Shown one piece after another: positions 47,691 through 61,330 of a DNA stretch of 64,000 bases. A program made the translations under genes and the position numbers. The notes beneath the pieces are model-generated. The model was given only the letters and a program-made list of their open reading frames with translations. It searched no databases and was not told where the DNA came from. This stretch comes from Apoda limacodes. Taxonomy: Eukaryota; Arthropoda; Insecta; Lepidoptera; Limacodidae. The stretch spans positions 32,877,521-32,941,520 of the forward strand of contig OX291544.1 of the NCBI GenBank assembly GCA_946406115.1, read 5' to 3'. The first letter of the stretch is position 1. Each line of letters begins with the position of its first letter.

Positions 47691-48214
47691 CACCACATTA
47701 AAATGTTAATAAACACTAAAATTTTAAGTATTTTTTTAATTTTCTGTGATTCTCACAAAACGGACTGCATTAATTTGGTTTTGTCAATATAAAGGTTTTT
47801 AATATTTCTAGTAAGTCTTTTGTTTCGTGAGTATCATGTAAAAAACCTTTATTTTTATTACAAAACATAATCCTAAATAAACGCTAGTGCCCCACGATTA
47901 AGGAAATATCGATATCGATAGTTTTGCTATATACAGAAAAGCAACCTCTATTATTTATTATGTTGGTCAAATTGATTTTGATGTCATGTTGGTATATTAT
48001 AGATGCATGAAAGAGACTAGGCGTGCCAGTGTGAGTATATGAGAGTGCCAACTCTTCTTACGTAGTATTATATTCTCTTTGTGCGCGGTAGGTATTAAGG
48101 TAAAATAGTAACTGTAGAGAACAGCATTGGAAATTTTAAGAATTTTTATTTTAATGATTCAAATCATCTTCGAAACCTACTTAAGATGTTTGATTTTGTC
48201 GTTATAAAGTACTA

Positions 48215-48480
48215 GCTTATTTCCGCGACTTCGTCCACGTGCACTTTTATAAACGGAAGTTTAATAGCCTATGGTTATGGTTTTATCTCTAAAAATTAAG
48301 CCTATGGTAAGCTCGCAATTGTACACTTTGGTTTTTACATAAAGAATATCGGAACTCTCATACAAAATTTCTTCCCCTATTTTCCGAAAACAGTAAAACA
48401 CATCAATCTTAATATCGCTCCCTAAAGCCAGCCCTATGCCAAAAATCAATTTAATCGTAAGTACCGTTACGACGTTCTAC
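48215..48480 (+). repeat. Dispersed repeat with the core ccgcgacttcgtccacgtg
   Basis: atttccgcgacttcgtccac is followed by agcctatggttatgg, taaagaatatcggaactctc atacaaa, and gaaaacagtaaaacacatca atctt. The order partly recurs at 62945-63010 (accgcgacttcgtcctcg), at 63210-63250 and at 63940-63990. Confidence 0.6.
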
Positions 48481-49479
48481 GACTGGATACCAGAAAAAAA
48501 ATATTGGTCAGGCTAAAAAGTAAACTGTATTCTCTTCTTTGCGTCAGTTTTAAAAGTGTGGGACATGGCGATGTAATTGTAATACACATTTAACATGATC
48601 TTAAATCACATTTACGTCACTTTACCAATAAATCTTCAGGTTACACTAATCATGTGTTTTTATGATTATATCATAGTCAATACAAAAATTCTATGAAATA
48701 AATTCAAAAAAAAATTTATCTGAAGATAGCGCAAACACAAGTGAAAGGTCATTTCCTTAACAGAGGAGCTTTTTCGCCGAATGAGAGAAAGTTTTTTCTA
48801 ATCAGATTGTTATTTATCAAAATGTATTTATGAGTGGGTTTAATTTAGTGAGAAGTGAAAGTGTCGGTGATGAGGGGGGCAGTCACCGGACGTTGCGTCA
48901 TGGTGACAATTAATGGTAACTGTACCTAATAAACAAGTCGCTGGACGAGTGCGCGGTCAGGTCAAGTCACGGATGGTTTGTTTTTAGTAATTCTGAAGCA
49001 CGTAGGTATGATGGTGTAGTTGACAAATTACCTAAATTTGAAGGGTGGCAGACCAAGTTGTAGCAAGAAAATCTGATCTTGCTATTAGCAAAAAGTGCAG
49101 CTTTCAGTTCTTACTTACCATAGCAGCATTCTAACTGAAAGGTTAATTTTTTTTCTTTTTGTGTAATGATTACCGTACCACCATAGAAACCCAACCCAAC
49201 ACGACCTGCCAGTTCTGTCAGTCAATCCTGCCAGACAAATTCAAAGCACAGATGCAGTCAAAACATTAACCTTGAGCCTAAGTCCTTACACGGTCTTAAA
49301 GGCTTGTTTCAGGTTCAAGTTTAATCATTTGATTCCGTCTTTTTGCTTTAATCCGTAGCTATATTGATAATAGTGCTTATTGTCACAATTCTACAAAAAA
49401 GTAATTTTTTTCGCCCTGTTATGCATGGTTGTGACATATATTTGGTCATTAGGTGGAAATAGCAGGCCATGTTTTAATT

Positions 49480-49690
49480 GGCCATGCTTACCAAGTCCTT
49501 GGACCTTATTGGGAAAAGTCACGAGCTTTCCGAACTCTGAAATTTAAGAGAAAAATGAATGCAAGTACATTTACGGATTTCGAGAGATCAGTCAGACTTC
49601 CATACATTTTTTGTCTCGGTTTCCGGAGTCCGAATAACTCGCAACTATTCCCAATAAGGTTCCTCGTCCCGTCCGTGCAGCCGTGACATA
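49480..49690. mobile_element. Inverted-repeat (MITE-like) element, related to 46.6 kb
   Basis: ggaccttattgggaaaagtc acgagctttccgaactctga near 49500 pairs with the inverse of ccggagtccgaataactcgc aactattcccaataaggttc near 49625-49665. The arms are about 65 bp, about three quarters alike. The same words in the left-arm orientation lie in exon 2 of the candidate gene at 46314-46747. Confidence 0.6.
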
Positions 49691-50103
49691 GGCATCGCGG
49701 GATACATTTTATATGAACCGATGTTATGGAATATTCCCTGTCCCGCAAGTGAATAAAAACTAAAGTAACGTATGCAGCTACCTTGGCGAGAATCGCTTGC
49801 AGATTCGCGCGTCGACGGTACAGCTCGGAACACTGCTAACGCGCGAAGCTGCTAACGATTTTCGCTTAAGGTAGCTGGCTGGTAGCGACGATGTGGTGGA
49901 GACCGCACTCCTTTATTTGTTTTCAAAAATATATTACCGGGGGCTTCCAAAATAATCCAAAAAATTGCCGTATTAAGGGCTGTAAGGAGAAAATTATTAA
50001 CGAGAGGGTATTAAGAAACCTAAGGCCGAGGGTTTAATGATTCGAGTTTGTAATTTCTGTACCGCCCGTGCTACACACAATGTTTTTTATCACATTTACG
50101 AGT

Positions 50104-50270
50104 AAATCAAATCAAATCAAACAATAATTATTCAAATAGGTTTCAAAAAACACGTTTGTATCGTCGATTCAATGAAAACAATGTTAATTTCTGCCAAAAA
50201 GAGCTGGCAAAAATACAATACAATACCTTGATAATCAGCTAATAAGTATACAATATATATTTGAGCACTT
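50104..50270 (-). mobile_element. 5'-truncated LINE 3' tail
   Basis: aaatcaaatcaaatcaaaca at the left end, then gaaaacaatgttaatttctg ccaaaaagagctggc and cagctaataagtat, as at 16905-17070. Confidence 0.7.
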
Positions 50271-52019
50271 GTAGGTAAAATAAATAAGTAAGTAAGCTAC
50301 TAAAAACAAAGTCAAACTCATTTCAATTATTATTTTTTTGTTTTTATGTAGCATAAATAATAAATAAAATATTAGGTGAAGAAATAAATAAACTCACCAA
50401 AACACAATTGAAATGGCGGAAATAGATGTAGCGAAAACAACGCCACCGACAAATAGCGAAGTTTAAACTTGTGATGCTGGCTCGCTTGTACTGTGCGCGT
50501 AGTTTATATATTGAACATCCAGATCTTCCACATACTTGATAAAATAGGCGCATCATTACCGCCACTGAGTTCTATGTACGCGAGCTTTGCTTTGAGAAAT
50601 GCAAAAAGTACAAAAAAACCCGCGTGGGAGTAATAAAGGTCTGAGCACCTGTTTTGCCTGCTACGTAATGACACTGTTTACGAGTAAGTGTGATGAAAAA
50701 GTAGTTACTTGTATAATCAATCAGTTAATTGAATAACAAAACCCATGAAATTACGTAAGTCATAATAGAGCAACAAAACGTCACGGGCTGTGTGTTCATT
50801 GGGCGTGTAAACGCGGGCCGTAACCGATGCGTGCGCGAGGTGCGTGCGACGAGCTGATGTAAGACACTTTAAATTTTCACTCTACACTCTATTTTTGGGC
50901 TTTAGTTTGAACTGTTTGGAAAACTAAGAGTGATATGCTCTCGATTCCTCTTTCTTAAAATATATATTAATATTATTATTAGATACCGACAAAAAACCGA
51001 GAAAGTCGAGATTTTCAACGTGCGGTCACATGCTAGCGCCTATCGTACATGAATTGTGTCTGTTTGTATGCTTCAATAGTGTTCTAGAAATATGTCTTTG
51101 TACACTTGTCGAAACGACACATTTTTGCAAGGGTATGCCATAGCCTTAAGACCTATTTAACAAATCTCATTCCTATTATATGTAGATATATAGTATATAG
51201 TTATTTTTTTTCAATTTCATTACAGAACTGTTTGGTAGATTACATTGGAAACTTTTCTGTAAAATTTCACCAAATTCGATGGAAAGATGGCGAAATTGAC
51301 ATACGGACTTGATGGCGAAATGGCGCGCACAAACTGTGGCCCGAGACCGTAATGTGTAATGTTACTATTTTATACAATATTCTTAAAATAATAGTAAATG
51401 GGATCGTTCCTAAGAATTTACACACAGAGAATTATGTGTTAAAAGGAAAAAAAATAAAATAAACACACACTTTATGAAAATTATGTACAAAGACAAAATT
51501 TTATATAAGTAGGTACGAAGGTATCTTTTCGAACAATCGTTACACACAAGCCGTTTTACCTAGTTAGTTTTACCTAGTTAGCATGGAGATTATTATCAAA
51601 GAGAAGTAACAAAGAAACATTGTATAAAAGTGTAGGTACTGAAAGAAAGTTAAAACATAAAAAGGTTTTCTGCCAAATTATTAGTAGATATATAGTAGAA
51701 TAGATCACAATTTAGTGATAAGTCCTTTTTCAAAAAAACTATACCACCATATCCATAAATTAAATAATGTCTTGTACAGTTTGACGTGTAAAAATGATAA
51801 TTTTTATTTGTTTGACATAAATAAGTTTATTTCTAGTTTTATATTGACTAAAGGTACATTGTATCTATCTAAGTATTGTTAGCAACGACTGGCTACTTTG
51901 TTAGCATATAATATTTTTACCTCTTCTGTAGATATCTACTAGGACAACACTGATACTGTTAGTAGTGTTACTAACAGTGAGGTGGCTCTTAATGCTTTAA
52001 ACTGACTTCAGTGACAAAG
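50271..52019. other. No gene identified
   Basis: AT-rich with a short CpG-rich spot at 50800-50860 (gcgggccgtaaccgatgcgt). The last few hundred bases before 52020 might contain a remnant of LINE ORF1 but no motif could be read. Confidence 0.4.
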
Positions 52020-54765
52020 AGGAAGCATAATGTACTTAAATTATTTCATCAAAATATTCAAGGCTTCCTATTTACAAATTGAATTATTTATTGAAAAATT
52101 CGATATAGACTTCTTATGTATAACAGAACACTGGTTAAAATCACATGAGATGTTGTTAAATATTAAAAATGTTCAAGTTTCTAGTTGATACAACAGAAAA
52201 AACCATATTCGAGGAGGTTCATTAATTCTAGTAAATAGTAAATTCAAAATAAAAGAACGTAGATATGTTGTTGGACTTTCAGTTGAAAAATAAATTGAAT
52301 TATCTAGTGTAGAACTTGAAACTAATATAATTGTCTGTGTCTATAGGCCACCTTCTACAAATTTCTCTGAGTTTGAAAAAGTAATGGAGAATGTTCTAAA
52401 GCTAGTCACTAGAAGCAAAAAAAAAGGTTAAAATATGTGGTGATTTTAACGTAGATTTACTTATAAACTCCTCATTAAGTACTCGCTTAATTAGTATATT
52501 AAAGTCATTTAACTTGGAAAATCTCTTTCTAGAGCCTACAAGAATAACTGAAACAACTGAAACATGTTTAGATAACATATTCTGTAACTGTAAATATTTA
52601 AATAAAAACATTATAAGTTGTCTGAAATCGGATCATTGTGGTCAAAGTGCTAGCTTTGCCATAACTTGTTCGGAATTAAACAAGGAGATTATATGTAGGC
52701 CAATCACTGTTCCTCGGATAAATAGTAATTTAGAAAAATTAAAAACTATCTTGCCCGCTCTTGAGCCTAAAAAAGATGTTAGCAATTTATATAAAAACTT
52801 TTTCCAGTCAGTGAATAAAACTTTCAACAACATTTTTAAAACTAATACAATAAGATGCAATTACAGGCTTCAATTTTAAGATTGGGCTACAAAAGGAATT
52901 AAAATAAGCAGAGATAGACTTTATGAATTATATTCACTAAAATCGCTTATGCGCGATCCAAGCCTTAATGAACATGTCAAAAAGTATTAATTTTTTTTTA
53001 AAATCAGTCTGTAATGTTGCAAAGTCTAATCACATAAGCAGTAAAATTAAATCATCTGATAATGTGATTAAAACTGTTTGGTATGTGATCAATAATGAAA
53101 CTGGTAGATCAAACGCTCGTGAACACAACTGTAAAATCAAAAGAGACTCTGGTTTAATTGATAATGACGAAAAAGTTGGCCAAATATTTGAAAATTTCTT
53201 TGGTGAAATACCATCAAAAATAACTGAATCCTTAACTTCATCTTGCCAAGCTGCTGAATCTATTCTAAAGGACAGTGTTACTGAGTGTAATGTTAACTTT
53301 AAATTTAAACACGTGGATCCCCAAATAATTATCACAATATTTAAAACATTTAATCTGAAAAATAGATTTGTGGGGGATGTCTGTTAAGTTAATTAGCTCA
53401 ATCATTTCAGTTGATGCTCCCTATCTTGCTGATATATTAAATGTAGGCATTGATAATGGTGTTTTTTCAGACCTTAGTAAATGCAGTAAATTGATACCTC
53501 TTTTTAAATCTGGTGACAAAGAAGATCCCTCAAATTTTAGACCAATATCTGTTCTACCTGTCTTTAGTAAAATATTTGAAAAAATCTTGCTAAATCAATA
53601 GCTTATACATTTTTGTATACAGGGACTTCTACATAATCGACAATTCGGTTTTACCAGGGGACGCTCAACTACTGATGCTGGAGCCTTGCTTATGAAGCAC
53701 ATTCTCGCGGCATGAGAGAGTTCCCAGGATGTAGTTGGCGTTTTTTGCGACTTATCGAAGGCGTTTGATTGTGTCGATCATCATACGTTGTTAGCTAAAC
53801 TAAAATAATATGGTATTAGAAATAAATCCCTTGAACTTGTAGAATCATACTTAAGCAATAGAATTCTAAAAGTGGTTATAAATGGTGCTCAATCTCAGGG
53901 ATCTCTAGTGAGGTGTACCACAAGGGTCAAAATTAGGGCCTTTCCTGTTTTTAGTATATATCAATGACTTACCCTTTATGGTGCAAAAATTTACAGAGAT
54001 ATTATTATTTGCAGATGACACTTCATTATTGTTTAAAGTGAACAGGAAACACGACAATTCGAACGTCATAAATAGACACCTTAAAAAAATTTCAAAGTGG
54101 TTTACTGTTAATAATCTTGTACTTAATGCCAATAAAACAAAATGCATTAAGTTTTCACTACCAAATGTAATCCAAATTAATAGAAATCCGGTATTAAACA
54201 ATGAAAAATTAGAATTAGTTGATAAGACTGTCTTCTTAGGTATAACTATTGACTCAAAATTGCAGTGGGGTCCACAAATTACAGTACTAGCAGGTAAACT
54301 TAGTTCTGCTGCTTTTGTGGTGAGGATAATCAGGCAATTGACAAAACCACAGCAAGACTTGTTTACTTTGCCTATTTCCACAGTGTCATGTCATATGGTA
54401 TTTTGCTATGGGGTTTTGCTGCTGATATTCAAACCATATTTATATTACAAAAAAGGGCAGTACGAAGCATTTATGAGCTAGGCAGCCGAGACTCTCTCAG
54501 GAATGTTTTTAAAGAAATAAATATTCTAACGGTACCGTGTCAATATATCTATTAAAAATAAAAATATCTGTCCGTAAAAATATATCCCGATTTCCGAGGA
54601 ACAGTGATAAGCACAACTTAAATACGAGAAATAGAAATAAACTTGCTATGCCAAAGTTTAGGCTTACTAAAGCCAACAAATATACAGTAAAATTTTATAA
54701 TAAGTTAACTGTAGAAATTTCATCCGGGAGTTTCTTGTCACTTCTTCTCCCTTTAAGCTAGTTTC
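52020..54765 (+). pseudogene. Jockey-like LINE, ORF2 (endonuclease and reverse transcriptase), inactivated
   Basis: The order of domains is clear despite stops and frameshifts. The endonuclease has LFHQNIQG (about 52040), DIDFLCITEHWLKSHE (about 52105-52150) and CGDFNVDLL (about 52436). The reverse transcriptase has IPLFKSGDKEDPSNFRPISV (about 53490-53550), FGFTRGRST, motif A FCDLSKAFDCVDH (about 53745), GVPQGSKLGPFLFLVYINDL (about 53912-53970), catalytic FADDT (about 54008) and TVFLGITIDSKLQWG (about 54227). A C-terminal FYNK motif lies near 54700. In-frame stops are visible at about 53714 (HILAA*) and 53807 (AKLK*), and several frame changes occur. It encoded the enzyme for target-primed reverse transcription. 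This copy cannot. Confidence 0.87.
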
Positions 54766-55156
54766 CGAAGTGATGGTAGTTTAATTGATGGGCATTTGTT
54801 GACGGGCTGTTATGTAGGGGCTGGGCCACTTTCAGGTGTGCAACGTCTGTTTGAATATGTATCTGCATTTATGTATATGTGCGTGTTTGTGTGTAGCACC
54901 CGCTTGTGTTCAGAGCCCTGCCGCTATCGGGCGGCCGAACGAGAATTGAATCAGATAGGACCTATAAGTTCTTTTACGTATAGTTTTATTTTCTATCTTT
55001 TATATATATTTGTATATTTATATATATGTATTAATATTTGACTGTATGTGTATATATGAATATGTGCATGTATGTGTGTCTTATATTATCCTTAATATGT
55101 TTATGAATACCTATTTATTTATTTATTTGCATTTTTGTAGAATGTAAATATGTATG

Positions 55157-55194
<38 letters not shown>

Positions 55195-55811
55195 TATGTA
55201 CGTCTGCTGTGTAATATTATATGTTATATGACTATAGTACAATTGAAGTTTTATTGGAGTTGCTTGAGTGTGTCATGCTCTCTCAAAGTCTCTGCGGTGG
55301 TGGCATTGTGCGTCGGGTCGTTACGTTCCCTAAAACATGGTTGGGCGAAGCGATGGCTGATTCATGTGTCATACTAGTGAACGGGTTCCGCCTGTGGAGG
55401 CTGGACTGCTCTTGCAAACTTGTTTGTATTCTTATTATATATATATGTACGTCTGCTATGTAATATTATATGTTATATGAATATATTTTTCTCGGGAGTT
55501 ACTTTAAATCCCGTCACCGAATAATTGAAAACTTTTAACGTATCAATTGAAATATTACATAAATTTAATTTTTTTTTAAATCATTGTAAATCTTGTTTAT
55601 TTAATATTTCAATACAAAACATGTATTTATTAGTTGATACACTATAATTTTATGTTTCGTTTGTGATTTTACAAAGATTACCTATTGGACGCACGCAATA
55701 AAACAGTATTGTAATTAGTTTGTAAAGCTAGTTGTAGTTAATTTACTTGACGACTCGAAAGTATTCTTAGTAACCCATTTGAATAAAAAGATTTTGATTT
55801 TGATTTGATTT
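54766..55811 (+). mobile_element. 3' UTR of the LINE at 52 kb
   Basis: After ORF2 it contains gtatatg-rich DNA, a TA microsatellite (about 55161-55190), the 150-bp block shared with 19235-19390 (about 55285-55440), and an end ttgaataaaaagattttgat repeated to 55811. The length of nearly 1 kb without coding potential fits a LINE tail. The internal repeats may include later insertions. Confidence 0.6.
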
Positions 55812-57217
55812 TAGTGTGTAAATAAGTAACGTGCATATTGTAGCTAAAAACTAAGGAGATGTTATTAATTCTAAAAATAAACAGGTCACAAAAGAACATG
55901 TACTATTTGATATCAGATTTAAATCATCCACAGATACTGTAAGTGACTTCGTTCATTAGCAAGCTTTGCGCGATGCCTTTCAAGCTTGGTCTGAGACGTG
56001 AGCGTCACGTATATAACCCGCATTTGACCCGCTAATCTACATCATCATATTATTATGAACAATTTTTATTTTATGACTTTAAGTCCTATTTAAAAGACAT
56101 TGTAAATGTTTTTTGGAAAATTCAACATTTACTTTACATCAATAAAACTGAGAAGTAATTAAAAAAAACCTAAAACGTGTAATTAACAAAAACTTATTAG
56201 AGCATTTGATCTAGCTTTAATCTTTAATGAGATCTAATAAACCATAAAATGTAATGAAGCGGATGACGGAGTTACAAAAAGCACAAAAAAGTTCGTGTTA
56301 CAAGATGAGATGATGACACCATGCGCAACAACAAAGCCTCGGGAGGGCAAAAAACTAAGAAACCAAGGCCGTATTAAAATATCTGTTGAGCAGGTATAGG
56401 CATTTTAATAAGAAACGTGGCAAATTTGATTATTCGCTAGATTTCATACATTAAATCAAAAGAAAAGCGTTCATTTTAGGTCGCTACAATGTCAGCCCAC
56501 TCACAAAAACTAAAAAAACAAGCGAAAACTCTAAAAAAATATATTATATTAGGCCCCTTTCTAAAAACACTAATAAAACTTTACGGCATATAATTTCTTG
56601 AAGTGTCTTAATAATTCCATATTTTAAACCTCTCTTGAGGCAGTTATTATAATAGGTCCGAAAATCTTCTTTACGTTTTGAAACCTGGAGAATCTTTTGC
56701 CATCATTTCTAGAGTTGATGTCTGTGTGTGTATGTGTGTTAGCTTTTTTTCCCCTCGCTATCTCAAGAACCAATTGACCAAATTGCTCTCGTGACCAATC
56801 AATACGTCACATTATGACTACGATCTGAAAAAAGTTTGAGCAAAATGGGTCGAGATGTTATTATTATCGCTAAAAAACTGATTTTTTAAAGACGCAATAA
56901 TAATCTTCATGTTTAAATTATCAAATATAAAAAAAATATTCTCAAGAGAAGTTGCTCGTGCGGTACTTGCTGCGGAACTATTTTTTTCAATGTTTTAAAT
57001 TAGTATTTATTTCATATTCAAAAACATTTTCTTACACGATAGGTTTTCGGTTTGACGCTCAGTCACATGGAAGTCCATTTTTAACATTAAATTAAAAATT
57101 AAGTATTAATAATTAAGATAAAATTTTATGAGAAAGAAGAAAGTTTTTATTCAGCAAACACATAGTATACAAAACATTTTACAAAAGAAATAACAAAAAT
57201 AAAAATAATAAAAAAAT
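55812..57217. other. No gene seen
   Basis: AT-rich. A segment at about 56700-56870 (ctatctcaagaaccaattga ... gagcaaaatgggtcgagatg) has the wording of an old dispersed repeat but no clear second copy in the window. Confidence 0.45.
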
Positions 57218-57310
57218 CGGCCAAGTGCGAGTCGGACTCATACCATTATCTATAAAAACGACAAAAAAATCACTTTTGTAGTATGGGAGCTCCCCTTAAA
57301 TATTTGTTTT
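57218..57310 (+). repeat. 5' fragment of the gggttccgtaccc family
   Basis: tcggccaagtgcgagtcgga ctcataccattatctataaa aacgac and tatgggagctccccttaaat match the start of copies 2 and 4. The gcgcacgaagggttc part is deleted. Confidence 0.75.
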
Positions 57311-59105
57311 ATTTTTACAATGATATTATTTTATTTTTCTATAATTATACATCGTTTATTATCGTTTTCTTGCAGTCGTACGTGAATATAATTTTTTTTA
57401 TATTCATTCTGAAAAATAATTTTTTACTTTGTAGTACAATTTTCGATTAGATTGAATTTTTATATAATTCTAATGTTTTAAAAAAAGCAAGTTTTTAAAA
57501 AAATCTTTTTTACCTTTTTTTTATTTAAATTTCCAAATGCTATACTTTCCCTGGTAAAGGGGGGAACACTTGGCTCCAACAAAAATTAGTACTTTAAAGC
57601 TAAATGTTTCGCAAACGGAGCCCTAAATCAAAAATTGATCTTTGCATACCGCCAATGTTTTTGGAATTCCTATCCAACGATGCCTCATACGATGGGGTAG
57701 ACGAGAAAAAAAATTACGTCCCCACTTCACGTGTAGGGCAGGTACCCTAAAAAGTGCGTGAGCGAACGGGGGCGCCCCATCAATAATTTAAAGGCAAAAG
57801 AAAAGGCCGAAGAGGCTGTACGCACTAAGACTTTTTTCTCTTTATAGGAGGTTCTATTACAATAAACAAATAAAACAAAATATATTTAGTATATTATCTA
57901 TGGCAGTGTCACCAATTTGGCCCTTTCGGGGCTAAATCTGGCCCATTTTAGGCTTCTTTAGCCCTTAATGTAATTATTTAGCCCCTAGCCCAATTTCAAG
58001 CCCCAAGCTCGTGTATAGTCTAACCATAGACATAGCGAACTGGACAGTGAATTTCCTAGCAAACTGAAAAAAATGATCGCAAAATTGTGAAACGAACATG
58101 TAGTATCTCTTGTTTATAAGACAAGATACCACAGGTTAACTTTGTGTCTTTTTAAAGTGAAGCCAATTTCGTAAGCCTATTGTACAGTATATAGGACAGA
58201 TTACAGTACTCGAAGTCTATGTGTCTAACTAAAGCCTGAAACAAAAATCGTGTAAAATAATGAGACAAGACAATCTCGGGAATTTCCCGAAAATGCAACT
58301 ACAATTTTGTAGTTTCATGAGCTTAAGACTCTTTGATAAGATTGTTATCTAGTTTGAGGGTATTTCTTAGTTTCTTAAATATTACAAGTTTTTGAGTTAC
58401 TTACAAAACTTGTAATATATTAGATACTAAAAAAAAAATTTTTGCAAAAATAATTTGTTAATAATTTTTACGAATTTTAATATACGGGTTTGAAATTTTG
58501 CACAATTTTCCCGAAGTTGTTCCGAATCCAACGAGCGCTGACCCATATTGTTTCTAGAGATACCAAGAATTAACACATTTCTCGTATTATACTAACAACT
58601 TTAAGTTTAATATATTAAAATAATACAGATTATGGTAATTTTACCATTTTTCTAAAATAAATGAGCCAAGCCTTTTGAAATCGTAAAAAATTTAAATTTA
58701 AACAAAAAACAAAAAGATCGTTTTTTGTCGTTATGAAAAAACAATAAATTGATAAGTTAAAGTAATACAGTTTAAATAAATTAATAATTCATAAAAAACA
58801 TTCATATATTAAATCCTCCGCGTTACATTAACCTTTTGACAAATATGGACAAAACACGACGAAACCCTCTATTGACAAAGTAGACATTGACTTAGCAAGA
58901 AATAATGTAAAATACAGCTTTGTGACGAAAGTTAGCGGGAGATTAGCAAACGAAGTAAAGAAGAATTAAACCGGAACAAGTTTCGGAACAGTCGCGATTT
59001 ATATCTGCGATACTGCGATTGATGTAGCAGGAACTATACTACAATCAGTACAGTTTATAACAAAGAACTTATACGATTTCTTCAAGAAAGAAGTTACTGG
59101 ATTTT
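57311..59105. other. No gene seen
   Basis: AT-rich. At 57905-58010 the words agcccc, tagccc and ggccc occur repeatedly (ttggccctttcggggctaaa) without a fixed period. Confidence 0.45.
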
Positions 59106-59109
59106 TGAA

Positions 59110-59226
59110 GGGACGGCAACACGCGTGTGAAGCCCCTGGTGTTACTAGCGTCCATAGGCTACGGTGACAGCTTACCAACAGGTGGATTGTAAACTTGTTT
59201 GCCACGTTAGTGGTATAAAAAAACAT
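59110..59226 (+). mobile_element. SINE-like or LINE-tail element (copy 1 of 3)
   Basis: ggcaacacgcgtgtgaagcc cctggtgttactagcgtcca taggctacggtgac, then cttgtttgccacgttagtgg tataaaaaaa. A poly-A-like end and the same order at 62222-62325 and, truncated, at 63068-63153 indicate retroposition. Confidence 0.75.
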
Positions 59227-60116
59227 TTAAACATAAACATTTATTTACAATTGCGAATACTAAATAACTTCAGTTATTAACTGTGTTCATTTATTTTCAT
59301 AGTAGTCTGTCCGGCTGTAGTCCAGCCAGTTTGAACTTTGTTATTATATAATTTTGATGATTCTAATATATAATAAATCTTAAATTGTAATTACGTAAAC
59401 CCAAAGTTATTTAGACATAAGCTTACTAAACAGCAAAAACAAAATACATTTTGATGTTCAAATATATCCTGTAAAAATAAATAATGAATGTCTCAATATT
59501 AGTGAGACCGTCATGCTCTCCCCAAAAGTGGTTGCAGAACTATATTTTTTCCATCACAATTTTACATCACTACAATTTCACGGCACTCAGTATTTAAATC
59601 CGAAGTTACTCAACCATTAGCATAAAATTGACTGGAAACATCAGATTCAGAACAATCTTACTTCTATTTCATGTTTTTCTTTTATTGCTTTACTTATTTA
59701 GCGTTTCGAAATACGATGTTAATGCAGCATTGGATCTGCCGAATATGGCTACGTCTAGGTTCGTTACAGAAGCGATTTGAATAAATTTTAATTGATTTAA
59801 TGTTATAGAGGCACGTAGTGAATCATTATATAATTTGAAGGATAATCATATGCTATATGTTTATTACAACGGCATTAAGAAAATATAAAAGTAATATTTA
59901 ACGTACAATCCGACCAGAAATAAATACCTCTAATAATTTTTGTATTGTATTAACAACGCAATAAAAAAAGAAACAATAAAAACAAAATTTGCTAAAAAAA
60001 TTATTAAATTATTTCACGCAGACGTACAACTTTTTTTAAATAGTATTGTCACGTGAACCCAAAATACAATACATTGAATAATAATTAAGATAACGAGAGT
60101 CAAAATTTACTTGAAA

Positions 60117-60535
60117 GATTTGACTCAAAAGAGCAGAAGAAGCTAGTTAAGTAAAATGTTTTGAAAATATACTTCATAGATTTGACGAAAAAGAGCAGAA
60201 GAAGCTAGTTAAGTAAAATGTTTTGAAAATATACTTCATAGATTTGACGAAAAAGGAAGCATGAAGCTTGTTAAGCTAAATCTCTTGAAAATGTAATTTA
60301 CAGATATAACGCAAGAGCGAGGACGAGGCTGGTTAGTAAAAGTTGTTAGTAGAGCTTTTGAAAATGTGTCTTCAAAAATTTAACGCAAGATGACGGATTA
60401 AACTAGTTAAGTAAAAGGTTTTGTTAATTGTGTCTTAAAAAAAATTACCGCAAGAAGACAAAGGAGTCTAGTTAAGTAAAAGGTTTTAAAAATACATTTT
60501 AAAGATTTGATGAAAAGAGGACAGAGGAAGCTTTA
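60117..60535. repeat. 62-bp minisatellite, about 6-7 decaying copies
   Basis: Units start at 60117, 60179, 60241 and 60303. The first two (gatttgac...gagcagaagaagctagttaa gtaaaatg...cttcata) differ by only about two bases, and later units drift in sequence and length to about 60535. Confidence 0.88.
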
Positions 60536-60689
60536 AAAAATTCGAATATTCATTAGATTTTTAGGGTTTAGTAGTGAGTCAAGCAACGCTCGTAAGATGA
60601 GACTCAAAAACTATATATACTCTAAACCTATTTAATATTCAAGTTGAATTTGAAACAGCAAATAATAAATTTAATTATTTATTTTATAG

Positions 60690-61330
60690 ACTTTACGACT
60701 GGTTCGTCGTTTAGAAGAATCGGCAAGAAACTCAGTATTAAATTTTTTTTGAAATGTTATATTAAAATTTATACAATATAATCTTACACTAGGTAATAAC
60801 ATAATATACAATTATGCCTCCCAATCAATTAAGTTCTATCTTTCAAGTTTTTTTATCACTAATGTGTTCATCAACTTTGTAATGGTTTTTATTTGATTAA
60901 ACTATATATATAGAAAAACATCTGAAATTTTTTTTGAAGTAAATGAATTGTAGGATTTTTATTGTCAAATATTTTCTATGTATTGCAAAAGAACTATATC
61001 AGCTATATAACAGATATCCTCAAAAGACATTTTGAAACTAATTAATACTTATTTCTTAAAATATCAATTTCCCTAAATAGTGTCCTAAAAGAATTTCTCG
61101 TCCCAAATTATACATTGACCGTACTGCTTGCTCTCTTTTGCAAATTATAGACTGTATAATATCAGCTGCCGTACCTTAAAGCAAAATGCCATAAGACGTC
61201 ATGGAATGGATTTATCTAAATTAGACCAAGCGAGTGCCAATATGAGTAAATTGCCCAACTTTTTTAACTGCATAAACAGTTGACAGTTGTCTAATCTTAT
61301 ACCTAGAAACACTGTTGAATGCAATAGGTG
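60690..61330 (-). pseudogene. Jockey-like LINE 3' end, inactivated
   Basis: On the minus strand TVFLGI-like and LKKLGNLLILALAWSNLDKS (about 61320-61205) are followed by MTSYGILL (about 61200-61175) and QSIICKRE...QYGQCIIWD in shifted frames. This is the thumb region YFHSVMSYGI...KRAVRAIYNLG of this LINE group. A 3' UTR with gagtttcttgccgattcttc lies at about 60717-60736. It is related to, but diverged from, the LINE at 52 kb. Confidence 0.68.

Noticed and set aside
52642..54381. Minus-strand frames of 72-158 codons across the LINE
   Set aside because: They lie opposite the endonuclease and reverse-transcriptase reading frames and have no motifs.
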